The position numbers and the translations under genes are program-made. Below, piece after piece: positions 1 to 6,126 of a DNA stretch of 7,605 nucleotides (position 1 is its first letter; each line of letters opens with the position of its first letter). This stretch comes from Desulfovibrio sp. (lineage in GTDB: Bacteria; Desulfobacterota; Desulfovibrionia; Desulfovibrionales; Desulfovibrionaceae), in contig JAAUYW010000104.1 in the NCBI GenBank assembly GCA_014804915.1, positions 1 through 7,605 of the forward strand, read 5' to 3'. The notes below the pieces were generated by a model that saw only the letters and a list, made by a program, of their open reading frames with translations, was not told the DNA's origin and made no database searches.

Positions 1-57
1 CAATTCACAGCCTCAAGAACTGATTGCGCATATTCTGAAAATGCTTAACTGGCGGTC

Positions 58-1902
58 ATGGAAAGACCAGATCCAGATACGATTCCGCTCTCGCCAGGCG
101 TATATTTATACAAGGATGCCAGGGGCAAGGTTATTTATGTAGGCAAGGCGCGGGTGTTGCGCAGGCGGGTGCTTTCCTATTTCCGCCCCCATGGCCTCTC
201 TGCCAAGACTTTGGCCATGATCCATCGCGCCCAGTCTGTCGATTTTCTGGCCACCACTACGGAAAAAGAGGCGTTGCTGCTGGAGGCCAGCCTGATCAAG
301 AAGCATCGTCCCCATTACAATATTGTCCTGCGGGATGACAAGCAGTATGCGCTGTTCCGGTTCAATACAAGGCATGATTTTCCCAGGCTGGAAATCTGCC
401 GCCGCACCCGCCGCGATGGCGCAAAATATTTTAGCCCCTTTACTTCTTCTCTGGCTGCCCGTGAAACATGGAAGCTCCTGCATCGCGCCTTTTCACTGCG
501 CCGCTGTTCTGACCGGATGATGAAAAACCGCGTCCGGCCCTGCCTTTATCACCACATGGGCCAGTGCCCGGCTCCGTGCATGGGCCTGGTGGACAGGAAT
601 GAATATCACAAAAGCGTGCGCCAGGTCTGCGATTTGCTGGCAGGGGATTCGGCGCCCCTGCTTTCCGGCATGAAACAGGAAATGGCAGTTGCCGCCGAGC
701 AGCTAGATTATGAGCGGGCTGCCAGAATTCGCGATCAGATCAGGGCAGTGGAAAAGACAGTCGAGCGTCAGGCCGCGATCCTGCCGGGCGCCAGCGACAT
801 GGATGCAATTGGCCTTTATGAGGCGGACAAGGGTATGGCGCTGGGCATTGTTTTTGTGCGCAATGGCGCTGTTGGCGATGGCAAGGCGTATTACTGGCCT
901 GGCCTGAAATATGAGGATGCGCCTGAATTGCTGGCCAGTTTTCTAAACCAGTTTTATACGCAGGCAGCGCCGCCGCCGAGAATCCTGCTGCCCTGGATAC
1001 CCGCAGGCAGCCAGGGAGAGGGCGAAGAGGACATCTGGGATGACAAATCGTCTTTTGAACAGGCACTGTCCGAGCGCCGCGAGGCTGGCGTGAGGATAGT
1101 CGCGCCCCAGAATGCCTCTGATAACCAGCTGGTTGACATGGCCCAGGCAAATGCGCGGGAAGAAGCGAGAAGGCGCCAGAATCAGGATCCGGCCGATTTG
1201 CTGGCGCGCGTTGGCCAGGCGCTTGGCCTGGCAGGGCCACCAGTGCGGATTGAGTGTGTGGATGTGTCGCACATTTCCGGCAAGCAGACGCGAGTTGGCA
1301 TGGTTGTGTATGAAAACGGGCAGCCAAGCAAGCAGGATTATCGCGTTTACACTATGCCTGACAGTTCGGATGATTACGGCACTCTTTATGCATGGGTGGA
1401 AAGGCGGCTAGAAAGCGGCGAACCCTGGCCTGACTTGCTGCTGATAGACGGAGGCCGGGGCCAGCTTGCGAGCGTTGTCAGGGCCTTTGAAAAAGCCGGG
1501 CGCCCGGGGCTGATTCCCCTGGCTGCGATAGCGAAAGCGCGCGATGAGCATGGCCATGCTGACAGGCGCGCGGGCAATGTTGCAGACAGAATTTTCACGC
1601 CAGGCAGGGCAAATCCGCTGCCATTGAAAGAGGGGGCGCCAGAGCTGCTGTTTTTGCAGCAGATACGGGACGCCACGCACCAGTTCGCGATAACCAGCCA
1701 TAGAAAGGCCAGACGTTCGGCTGCGTTTGCCGGGGAGCTGATGCGCCTGCCAGGCATTGGCCCGGCGACGGCCAGACTTTTATGGGACAAGTTTGGCAGC
1801 CTGGAGGCAATGCGCAAGGCGACGGAGGAAGATTTGCTGGCGATTCCGGGCATTGGCAAAAACCGCGCCAGGATGCTCAGGGAAAAACTGGCGGCAATGT
1901 GA
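58..1902 (+). CDS. uvrC: UvrABC excinuclease subunit C
   Basis: UvrC makes the two incisions flanking bulky DNA lesions after UvrA/UvrB damage recognition (nucleotide excision repair, cytoplasm). The 614-aa length is normal for the family. Seen in order: a GIY-YIG nuclease domain at the N-terminus (SPGVYLYKD then VIYVGKA, residues 12-31); four cysteines C150, C162, C170 and C174, with the 12/8/4 spacing of the cluster-binding cysteines reported in E. coli UvrC; a UVR domain for UvrB contact (about 200-236, DYERAARIRDQI); an RNase H-like endonuclease domain with D402 (CVDVSHISG), D464 (LLIDGG) and H541 (RDATHQFA); and a double helix-hairpin-helix from about 562 to the end (LPGIGPATA, IPGIGKNRA). 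All catalytic blocks are intact. An in-frame TAA at 46-48 rules out a longer start. The Shine-Dalgarno is poor (GGCGG only 2 nt before the ATG). The 57 bp to the left may hold the end of another gene, but I cannot identify it. Confidence 0.98.
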   Translation: MERPDPDTIPLSPGVYLYKDARGKVIYVGKARVLRRRVLSYFRPHGLSAKTLAMIHRAQSVDFLATTTEKEALLLEASLIKKHRPHYNIVLRDDKQYALFRFNTRHDFPRLEICRRTRRDGAKYFSPFTSSLAARETWKLLHRAFSLRRCSDRMMKNRVRPCLYHHMGQCPAPCMGLVDRNEYHKSVRQVCDLLAGDSAPLLSGMKQEMAVAAEQLDYERAARIRDQIRAVEKTVERQAAILPGASDMDAIGLYEADKGMALGIVFVRNGAVGDGKAYYWPGLKYEDAPELLASFLNQFYTQAAPPPRILLPWIPAGSQGEGEEDIWDDKSSFEQALSERREAGVRIVAPQNASDNQLVDMAQANAREEARRRQNQDPADLLARVGQALGLAGPPVRIECVDVSHISGKQTRVGMVVYENGQPSKQDYRVYTMPDSSDDYGTLYAWVERRLESGEPWPDLLLIDGGRGQLASVVRAFEKAGRPGLIPLAAIAKARDEHGHADRRAGNVADRIFTPGRANPLPLKEGAPELLFLQQIRDATHQFAITSHRKARRSAAFAGELMRLPGIGPATARLLWDKFGSLEAMRKATEEDLLAIPGIGKNRARMLREKLAAM

Positions 1903-1934
1903 TGCATATGCAGGGGGCACGAAAGCGGGAGCAA

Positions 1935-2711
1935 TCAGGCTGGGGCGATAAAATATTGCCAGACCAGCGTTGCCAGCAGGATCAGCATTGAAACAACCAG
2001 GAATTTGCGCACTGCCCCGCTGCCGGCGCGAATGGCGAACGCGCTCCCGATGGCGTTGCCAATCATGAAGCAGATTGCCATGATAATGCCAAGGGACCAG
2101 ATTACTGTGCCGTGCCAGACGAATGTGACGGCTGCGCTGACATTGGAGCCAAGGTTGAATGCCTTGGCAGTTGCCGAGGCTGTGATGAGATCCACGCGCA
2201 GGAACCAGTGCAGGAGTAAAATCAGGAAACTGCCTGTTCCTGGCCCAAAAAAGCCGTCATAGCAGCCGAGAGCAAGGCAGACCAGGGGGAGTGCCAGCCA
2301 AAACCTGAGGCCCTGTTCAGCCTGGGTCATGTTCCGGGATTTGCCAGTGGGCATCAGTGTGGCTATCATTGCGATGGGCAGCAGAATTACGAGAATTTTG
2401 CCCAGCATTGCGGATTCAAGATAGAGGGCCAGCAGGGAGCCAAGCCAGGAGCCGGCAAGGGAAAAAGGCACGCCCCAGAATGCCATTTTCCAGGCGACGA
2501 CGCCGTGCCTGGCAAAATTGGCAAGCGCGACTGTAGTGCCCAGGCAAGCGCCAATCTTGTTTGTGCCCAGGGCGTAGTGGGGGGGCACGCCAGTCAGAAG
2601 CAGGGCCGGAATGGTCAGTAATCCGCCCCCGCCGGAAACTGCGTCCAGAAAGCCGCCTGCGAAAGCAGCGAAGCCGCAGATCAGGGCGCAGGACAGGGTA
2701 AGTTCGAACAT
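1935..2711 (-). CDS. TSUP-family (TauE/SafE, YfcA-like) membrane transporter
   Basis: This is a 258-aa polytopic inner-membrane protein of the TSUP family (PF01925, sulfite exporter TauE/SafE and relatives), whose members move sulfur-containing or other organic anions. The substrate cannot be read from the sequence. Seen: about eight hydrophobic segments; the glycine motif SGGGGLLTIPALLL with the following ALGTNK near the N-terminus; and the second-half repeat CYDGFFGPGTGSF followed by ATAKAFNLGSN. This order closely matches E. coli YfcA as I remember it. The start is set at MFELTLS because GGAG lies 5 nt upstream. A start 17 codons further up (2762) would add a polar, Cys-containing stretch with no ribosome site. 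The gene converges on uvrC with a 32-bp gap and diverges from the glycosylase gene. A sulfite or sulfonate role would suit a sulfate reducer, but that is inference. Confidence 0.93.
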   Translation of the reverse strand: MFELTLSCALICGFAAFAGGFLDAVSGGGGLLTIPALLLTGVPPHYALGTNKIGACLGTTVALANFARHGVVAWKMAFWGVPFSLAGSWLGSLLALYLESAMLGKILVILLPIAMIATLMPTGKSRNMTQAEQGLRFWLALPLVCLALGCYDGFFGPGTGSFLILLLHWFLRVDLITASATAKAFNLGSNVSAAVTFVWHGTVIWSLGIIMAICFMIGNAIGSAFAIRAGSGAVRKFLVVSMLILLATLVWQYFIAPA

Positions 2712-2716
2712 GTTGA

Positions 2717-2720
2717 CTCC
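2717..2720 (-). promoter_or_regulatory. Ribosome binding site deciding the TSUP gene start
   Basis: On the minus strand GGAG is followed by the 5-nt spacer TCAAC and then the ATG at 2711-2709. This supports the 258-aa form of the transporter over the longer reading that begins at 2762. Confidence 0.7.
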
Positions 2721-2788
2721 GTTTTCAGGCGCGCAAGTTTGCCAAAAACAACGGGATAACACAAGTGACCAGCAATAGCGCAGCCAGG

Positions 2789-3514
2789 ATGACTTTTGGC
2801 GAAAATGTCATTGCCTTCAATCTTTCCCTGGACTTTCCGGAAAAGCTTCCGCCCGGTATTGGCGTTATGAATCCATTTCGCGAAAACAATTGCGCAATTG
2901 CCGCCTGTGAGGCTTTTTATGGCAAATATTATGATGACCATAATCAGCGCTTCATAATTCTGGGCATTAACCCAGGCAGATTCGGCGCCGGCATAACAGG
3001 CGTGCCCTTTACTGATCCCAAGCGTCTGAAAGAAAAGTGCGGCATAGTGATTCCCGCCTGTCCGCCGGCTCACGAGCCCTCGAGCGAATTTGTCTATGCC
3101 GTGATTGCCGCCTGTGGGGGGCCTGGGCAATTTTACAGAAAATGGTACATCAACTCGCTTTGTCCCCTGGGTTTCACACGCATGGGCAAGCAGGGCAAAC
3201 CCATTAACTATAATTATTACGACAGCGCGGAGCTGGCGAGGCTGGCCACGCCCTTTATAGTCAGAACGCTCTGGGAGCAGATTGGCTTTGGCATTGAGCG
3301 CAGGGCGTGCATCTGCCTTGGCACAGGCAAGAATGCGCAATTTCTGGAAAAGCTCAATCAGGAGCATGGCTTTTTCAGGAAAATTATCCCTGTGGAGCAT
3401 CCCAGGTACATCATGCAATATAAAAAGCCTGAGCTCGCCGTGTATATCGACAGGTATAGAGAAGCCTTCGCAGAGGCGATCCAGGAGCAAGGTATTGACA
3501 GGACAGCGCAATGA
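2789..3514 (+). CDS. SMUG2-type uracil-DNA glycosylase (DUF4918 family)
   Basis: This protein probably removes uracil, and possibly other deaminated bases, from DNA as the first step of base excision repair. It is 241 aa from this start. Motif 1 is GINPGRFGAGITGVPFTDP, with the presumed catalytic Asn at residue 61; it parallels the G-M-N-P-G...TGVPFG motif of SMUG enzymes. Motif 2 is EHPRYIMQY around H204, where UDG-superfamily enzymes carry their HP-containing loop. YINSLCPLGF (FYINSP-like) lies between them. This arrangement matches the SMUG2/DUF4918 branch defined from Pedobacter heparinus. I chose the ATG at 2789 because family members, as I recall them, begin MTFA.K.I.FN, like MTFGENVIAFN here. 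Its ribosome site is weak. The alternative GTG at 2765 adds eight residues and also has only a weak site (CGGGA). No Fe-S cysteine pattern of family 4/5 UDGs is present. The hesB-like gene follows after 42 bp and may be co-transcribed. Confidence 0.88.
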   Translation: MTFGENVIAFNLSLDFPEKLPPGIGVMNPFRENNCAIAACEAFYGKYYDDHNQRFIILGINPGRFGAGITGVPFTDPKRLKEKCGIVIPACPPAHEPSSEFVYAVIAACGGPGQFYRKWYINSLCPLGFTRMGKQGKPINYNYYDSAELARLATPFIVRTLWEQIGFGIERRACICLGTGKNAQFLEKLNQEHGFFRKIIPVEHPRYIMQYKKPELAVYIDRYREAFAEAIQEQGIDRTAQ

Positions 3515-3545
3515 TTTACTTTTTGACTTGGTCAAGACCTCAATC

Positions 3546-3551
3546 AGGAGG
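3546..3551 (+). promoter_or_regulatory. Strong Shine-Dalgarno for the HesB/IscA-like gene
   Basis: A full AGGAGG lies 5 nt (AAAAC) before the ATG at 3557. It is by far the best ribosome site in the window and suggests high translation of the small protein. I could not find a convincing -35/-10 pair in the 42 bp after the glycosylase stop. Confidence 0.85.
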
Positions 3552-3556
3552 AAAAC

Positions 3557-3880
3557 ATGGGTATTGATCTGACAGCGGATGCTAAAAAAGAGCTTGACGC
3601 CTATTTCGATGGCAAGGAAAAGGGCGATATCAGAATATTCCTGGCTCCTGGCGGATGCTCTGGCCCAAGACTGGCTCTGGCGCTCGATGAGCCCAAGGAT
3701 ACGGATGATGTCGTCGATGCCGACGGCTATAAATTTTGCATTGACAAGAAACTGTCTGAAGACACAGGCGATATCAGGATTGAACTGAATGACATGGGCT
3801 TCATGGTCATTCCCGAAAAGCCATTGCCCCAGCCTGAAGGCGGCGGTTGCGGCGGGTGCTGCGGCGGCTGCGGGCATTAG
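3557..3880 (+). CDS. HesB/IscA-like protein with Gly/Cys-rich C-terminus
   Basis: This is a 107-aa cytoplasmic protein of the HesB/IscA (A-type Fe-S carrier) superfamily. Seen: an N-terminal helix LTADAKKELDAYF; the core FLAPGGCSGPRLALALDEP with C34 at the position of the first IscA cysteine; C61 in GYKFCID; and a tail GGGCGGCCGGCGH with cysteines 98, 101, 102 and 105. Canonical IscA ends in a CGCG-type motif after a well-ordered beta domain; here the final cysteines sit in a flexible Gly-rich tail, so this is a distinct subgroup. I recall this form (LALDEPKD..D core) as common in Desulfovibrio-type bacteria, where it is usually annotated only as an IscA/HesB family protein. A role in binding or delivering Fe-S or another metal is inferred. 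The codon at C34 is TGC, so this copy uses cysteine; selenocysteine forms of HesB-like proteins are known. No isc/suf partner genes are adjacent. Confidence 0.9.
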   Translation: MGIDLTADAKKELDAYFDGKEKGDIRIFLAPGGCSGPRLALALDEPKDTDDVVDADGYKFCIDKKLSEDTGDIRIELNDMGFMVIPEKPLPQPEGGGCGGCCGGCGH

Positions 3881-3886
3881 GGCATA

Positions 3887-3903
3887 TTCATTTTGAAAAT
3901 GAA
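3887..3903. repeat. AT-rich 17-bp perfect palindrome (operator-like)
   Basis: TTCATTTT, a central G, and AAAATGAA form a perfect 8-1-8 inverted repeat six bases after the hesB-like stop codon. It overlaps a tandem GAAAAT-GAAAAT (3895-3906). The composition is much more AT-rich than its surroundings. It could be a repressor site. It only partly resembles the deltaproteobacterial Fur pattern TGAAAAT-N-ATTTTCA, because the arms point the opposite way. The stem is too AT-rich to act as a terminator. Confidence 0.5.
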
Positions 3904-3950
3904 AATGTTCTGGAGCCACATTCTGTTGCAGGTTCCTGACAGATAATTTA

Positions 3951-4026
3951 TTGGGCTGCCTTTTGCAGCTTCGGCAAGGCGGAAACACATCATGTTCCGC
4001 CTTTTGCCGTTAATTGGGCAGCCCAA
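3951..4026 (+). repeat. Nested inverted repeat, 10-bp perfect outer stem
   Basis: TTGGGCTGCC (3951-3960) is the exact reverse complement of GGCAGCCCAA (4017-4026). Inside sits a second stem: CGGCAAGGCGGAA (3972-3984) pairs with 3995-4009, interrupted only by a TT bulge at 4002-4003. The left outer arm can pair instead with the adjacent GCAGC: GCTGC 3955-3959, loop CTTTT, GCAGC 3965-3969. Two mutually exclusive folds are therefore possible. A GATAAT (-10-like) at 3942-3947 would place a start near 3953, at the foot of this structure, but its -35 region is poor. Confidence 0.65.
3972..4009 (+). terminator. Possible intrinsic terminator of the HesB-like gene
   Basis: The GC-rich stem AAGGCGGAA/TTCCGCCTT with a 10-nt loop is followed by only four T's in total (4002-4005) and then GCCG and TTAATT. 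Stem position and strength suit a terminator about 95 bp after the hesB-like stop, but the short T-run makes it weak. The same bases take part in the larger nested structure, so a regulatory role is equally possible. Confidence 0.4.
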
Positions 4027-4251
4027 GCGACCATATTTGCTGCTTCGGAGGGCTGCAGGCAAGGCCGCTCAATCTGTCCGCCTGGCCGACAGTCAATTCT
4101 TCCGCCTCCTGGCTTGCCACGCATATGACCCCGTCATGAAGTCTCCCTTTTAAGGCGTTCAATGCGCTTGTCCTGCAATTGTCTTTTTGATGCTTGCGCC
4201 AGTTGCGGATATGGTCTAGTTTAATTCCTGATAGTATTATCGGGGTGTATA

Positions 4252-5946
4252 ATGCCTGTTGATGCAAGTCTTGCTCCTTATTCCCTAATTCCGCTCAGTT
4301 CTGACGAGGCCCTGTGGGAATGGGATATCGTTACTGATGCTTTTTTTCTGAGCCAGGGGGCGGTAAAAAGTCTCAATTTGACGGAACGGCCAGTAAACAT
4401 GCCGGATTTTTACGGATTGATGCCGCCGGAAGCAGCTGTGGAGGTAGCCTCCGCGCGAGAGGGCATCATATCCGGCAAGACTGGCTCGCTCATGGAATGC
4501 GCATACGTGTGCAATGGCCTGTGGGTGGAGGAGCATGCGCTGGTCATGACGCGCAATAGCGAGGGGCGGGCGACGCGCCTGCTGGGCCAGCTTGTGATTT
4601 CAAGCACCCTGAACCATCCTGGTTTCAAGGGCGGTCAGGAGCTGATTTCGGATGCCGGCCTTTGGCTCTACGATGTGGCCGCCGGACTTGTCTGGCGGGA
4701 CAGGGCCTGCGAAAAAATTCTTGGTCAGAAAGAGCGCAGGTATCCCCTCTCCATCGCGGAGGTCTGGCTCGAGGTGCATCCGGCCGAGCGCGATGGCCTT
4801 TCGCGCCATTACGACCTGTTCTGCAATGGCGAATTTCTGGGAGACACTATTACGGATATTGTGCGCATAAGGCTGGCCAACGGCGGCTACATGGCCTGCC
4901 TGACGCGGGCCACCTGCATGCGGCGCGGCTCGGATGGCAAGGCCCAGGTTATCTGCGGCCTGCTTACGCCCGGGGAGCCGCAACTGGCCACAATCCACAA
5001 TGTGAACAATGAAGATCGTCTGGTGCACGCCCTGAACAGCATGGGCGGCGGCCAGTGGAACTGGGATACGAGCCAGGATGCGATTTATTTCTGCCCCCGC
5101 TATCTGTCAATGCTGGGCTACGGGCCAGAGGATGACGCCTCGTTTGCAAAGCACTGGCGCAGCTATGTTCATCCCGATGATCTGGACAAGGTTGAAAAGG
5201 CGCGGCAGGCTGTGATAAACAGCCCTGATCACGGGGACAATTACGAATGCACCTACAGGATGCGCCGCGCTGATGGCGGCTGGGCCTGGATTTTCGATCG
5301 CGGCTGCGTCACCTGGCGTGATGCGGACGGCCATGCCGGCCATATGATTGGCTCAATCACCAATATCACCACCGCGCAGGCCGAGCGCGACAAGCTTGAG
5401 GAGCTGGTGCGCCACGATACTCTGACAGGTCTGCGCAGCCGCGCATTTTGCAATCTTGAAATCGAGCATATCGAGCAGAACCAGATCCGCCCGGTCAGCG
5501 TGATTTCCGTTGATATTACGGGCCTGAAAATGGTCAACGACTATCTTGGCCATGCCAGGGGAGATGAGCTTTTGACGAAAGCGGCATCCCTGATGCGCAG
5601 CTGTTTGCGCCGCTCTGACTGCGTGGGGCGCATAGGGGGCGACGAATTTATCATCATTCTGGCAGGCTGCGACCATGAAACAGGCGCAAAAGTGCTGGAC
5701 AAGCTCAAGTCCGCATTTCGCGAATATAATGACGAAAAGCCTTCGCTGCCTGTTTTCGCTGCAATCGGCCTTGCCTCCGCTGATACCATGGAGGAAACCC
5801 TGACGCAGGTGATGGGCCGCGCGGATGACGAAATGTACCGCGACAAGAAAGAGCAGCGCAGGGCAGCGCATGCCTGCCTGAAAGCGATTATCCGCGAAAA
5901 CACTGGCCAGGAGCCGGGCGCTGACGAGCGCATTGAGGATGCCTGA
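4252..5946 (+). CDS. Diguanylate cyclase with three PAS domains
   Basis: The C-terminal GGDEF domain makes cyclic di-GMP from two GTP. Seen: DTLTGLRSR at D389; the metal/substrate segment VDITGLKMVNDYLGHARGDE; and an intact signature GGDEF at 462-466. Five residues before it is RRSD (453-456), a complete RxxD product-inhibition site. No EAL or HD-GYP domain follows, so synthesis is the expected activity. The N-terminal two thirds look like three PAS-type sensors: a degenerate one near 20-120 (ALWEWD...), a second near 134-245 (DAGLWLYD...), and a clear PAS_3 at about 264-383 (GGGQWNWD, YVHPDD, GGWAWIFDRG, GSITNIT). There is no signal peptide or membrane segment, so it should sense a cytoplasmic cue; the ligand is unknown. 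The 564-aa frame starts at an ATG with GGGG 6 nt upstream. It stands alone, after the structured gap and before a tRNA gene. Targets of its c-di-GMP are not in the window. Confidence 0.95.
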   Translation: MPVDASLAPYSLIPLSSDEALWEWDIVTDAFFLSQGAVKSLNLTERPVNMPDFYGLMPPEAAVEVASAREGIISGKTGSLMECAYVCNGLWVEEHALVMTRNSEGRATRLLGQLVISSTLNHPGFKGGQELISDAGLWLYDVAAGLVWRDRACEKILGQKERRYPLSIAEVWLEVHPAERDGLSRHYDLFCNGEFLGDTITDIVRIRLANGGYMACLTRATCMRRGSDGKAQVICGLLTPGEPQLATIHNVNNEDRLVHALNSMGGGQWNWDTSQDAIYFCPRYLSMLGYGPEDDASFAKHWRSYVHPDDLDKVEKARQAVINSPDHGDNYECTYRMRRADGGWAWIFDRGCVTWRDADGHAGHMIGSITNITTAQAERDKLEELVRHDTLTGLRSRAFCNLEIEHIEQNQIRPVSVISVDITGLKMVNDYLGHARGDELLTKAASLMRSCLRRSDCVGRIGGDEFIIILAGCDHETGAKVLDKLKSAFREYNDEKPSLPVFAAIGLASADTMEETLTQVMGRADDEMYRDKKEQRRAAHACLKAIIRENTGQEPGADERIEDA

Positions 5947-5980
5947 CCAAAGCCCTGCGCAGATTCTTTCCAGGGTTTGG
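5947..5980 (+). terminator. Hairpin right after the cyclase stop (weak terminator candidate)
   Basis: CCAAAGCCCTG (5947-5957) pairs with CAGGGTTTGG (5971-5980) as ten base pairs with one bulged G and a 13-nt loop, starting at the first base after the stop codon. No T-run follows, so efficient intrinsic termination is doubtful. It may protect the mRNA 3' end or aid Rho-dependent ending. An alternative GCAGA/TCTGC pairing also exists here. Confidence 0.35.
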
Positions 5981-5994
5981 TCTGCTCCGGCCGC

Positions 5995-6023
5995 TTGACC
6001 GCCAAAAAGGAAGATAGTAAATA
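5995..6023 (+). promoter_or_regulatory. Putative sigma-70 promoter of the tRNA-Leu gene
   Basis: TTGACC (5995-6000) is a 5/6 match to the -35 consensus. At 17-bp spacing lies TAAATA (6018-6023), a mediocre -10. Transcription would start near 6030, just before the mature tRNA 5' end. The stretch between the -10 and the tRNA ends in a GC-rich TCGCGCC, as in stringently controlled stable-RNA promoters. The -10 is the weak point. Confidence 0.4.
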
Positions 6024-6031
6024 GAAATCGC

Positions 6032-6118
6032 GCCGGGATGGTGAAACTGGTAGACGCAGCGGACTCAAAATCCGCCGGGCTTCGGCCCTTGAGAGTTCGA
6101 TTCTCTCTCCCGGTACCA
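6032..6118 (+). tRNA. tRNA-Leu (anticodon CAA)
   Basis: An 87-nt class II tRNA that reads UUG codons. The acceptor stem GCCGGGA pairs with TCCCGGT (6108-6114, one G-T wobble), followed by discriminator A and an encoded CCA (6116-6118). The anticodon stem GCGGA/TCCGC (6059-6063, 6071-6075) holds the loop CTCAAAA with anticodon CAA at 6066-6068. A long variable arm (GGGC-TTCG-GCCC) and the T arm GAGAG-TTCGATT-CTCTC are both intact. Discriminator A73 and the long variable arm agree with leucine identity. It is convergent with rlmN, and a strong terminator follows within 10 bp. Confidence 0.97.
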
Positions 6119-6126
6119 GATATTTC

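Larger units (their letters stand above)
3881..4251. other. 371-bp intergenic region rich in inverted repeats
   Basis: No established gene is seen between the hesB-like stop and the cyclase start. From left to right it holds an AT-rich palindrome (3887-3903), a nested hairpin (3951-4026), a bulged hairpin (TTGCTGC 4037-4043 with GCAGGCAA 4055-4062), and a 5-bp hairpin (CTGTC 4074-4078 with GACAG 4088-4092). After about 4095 I see no clear structure. Short open frames cross it on both strands (3992-4153 on plus, 53 aa; up to 4267 on minus, 85 aa from a TTG), but neither has a recognisable family. The region could be a long structured leader of the cyclase mRNA, a hesB terminator plus leader, or a small RNA gene. 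It does not show the conserved blocks of a c-di-GMP-I riboswitch. Confidence 0.6.

Noticed and set aside
740..1327. 195-aa minus-strand open frame inside uvrC
   Set aside because: Proline/alanine-rich antisense translation of a fully intact uvrC; no family resemblance.
1903..1912. TGCATATGCA palindrome between uvrC and the transporter gene
   Set aside because: A 10-bp self-complementary string without loop or T-run cannot serve as a terminator and is too short to argue for an operator.
3523..3535. Short inverted repeat TTGAC-TTG-GTCAA before the HesB-like gene
   Set aside because: Five-base arms are easily found by chance. TTGACT could be a -35, but the matching -10 position falls on the AGGAGG ribosome site.
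2681..3988. 435-aa minus-strand open frame covering the glycosylase and HesB-like genes
   Set aside because: It is the antisense shadow of two well-supported plus-strand genes and shows no domain, and its end overlaps the start of the TSUP gene.
3881..4251. c-di-GMP riboswitch (GEMM) ahead of the diguanylate cyclase
   Set aside because: The conserved GGGCAAACC, GACGCAAAGC and GGUAGC-type blocks are absent, and the visible stems do not match the two-helix junction layout.
4010..4267. Minus-strand 85-aa open frame overlapping the cyclase start
   Set aside because: It begins at a TTG, has no convincing ribosome site, matches no family I know, and overlaps the coding start of the cyclase. An inner ATG with a fair GGGAG site (minus strand, near 4137) gives only a 14-aa frame.
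6032..6118. tRNA-Leu as the attachment site of an integrated element
   Set aside because: tRNA 3' ends are common integration sites, but no integrase gene or repeated copy of the tRNA 3' end is present, and rlmN begins to overlap directly after the terminator.
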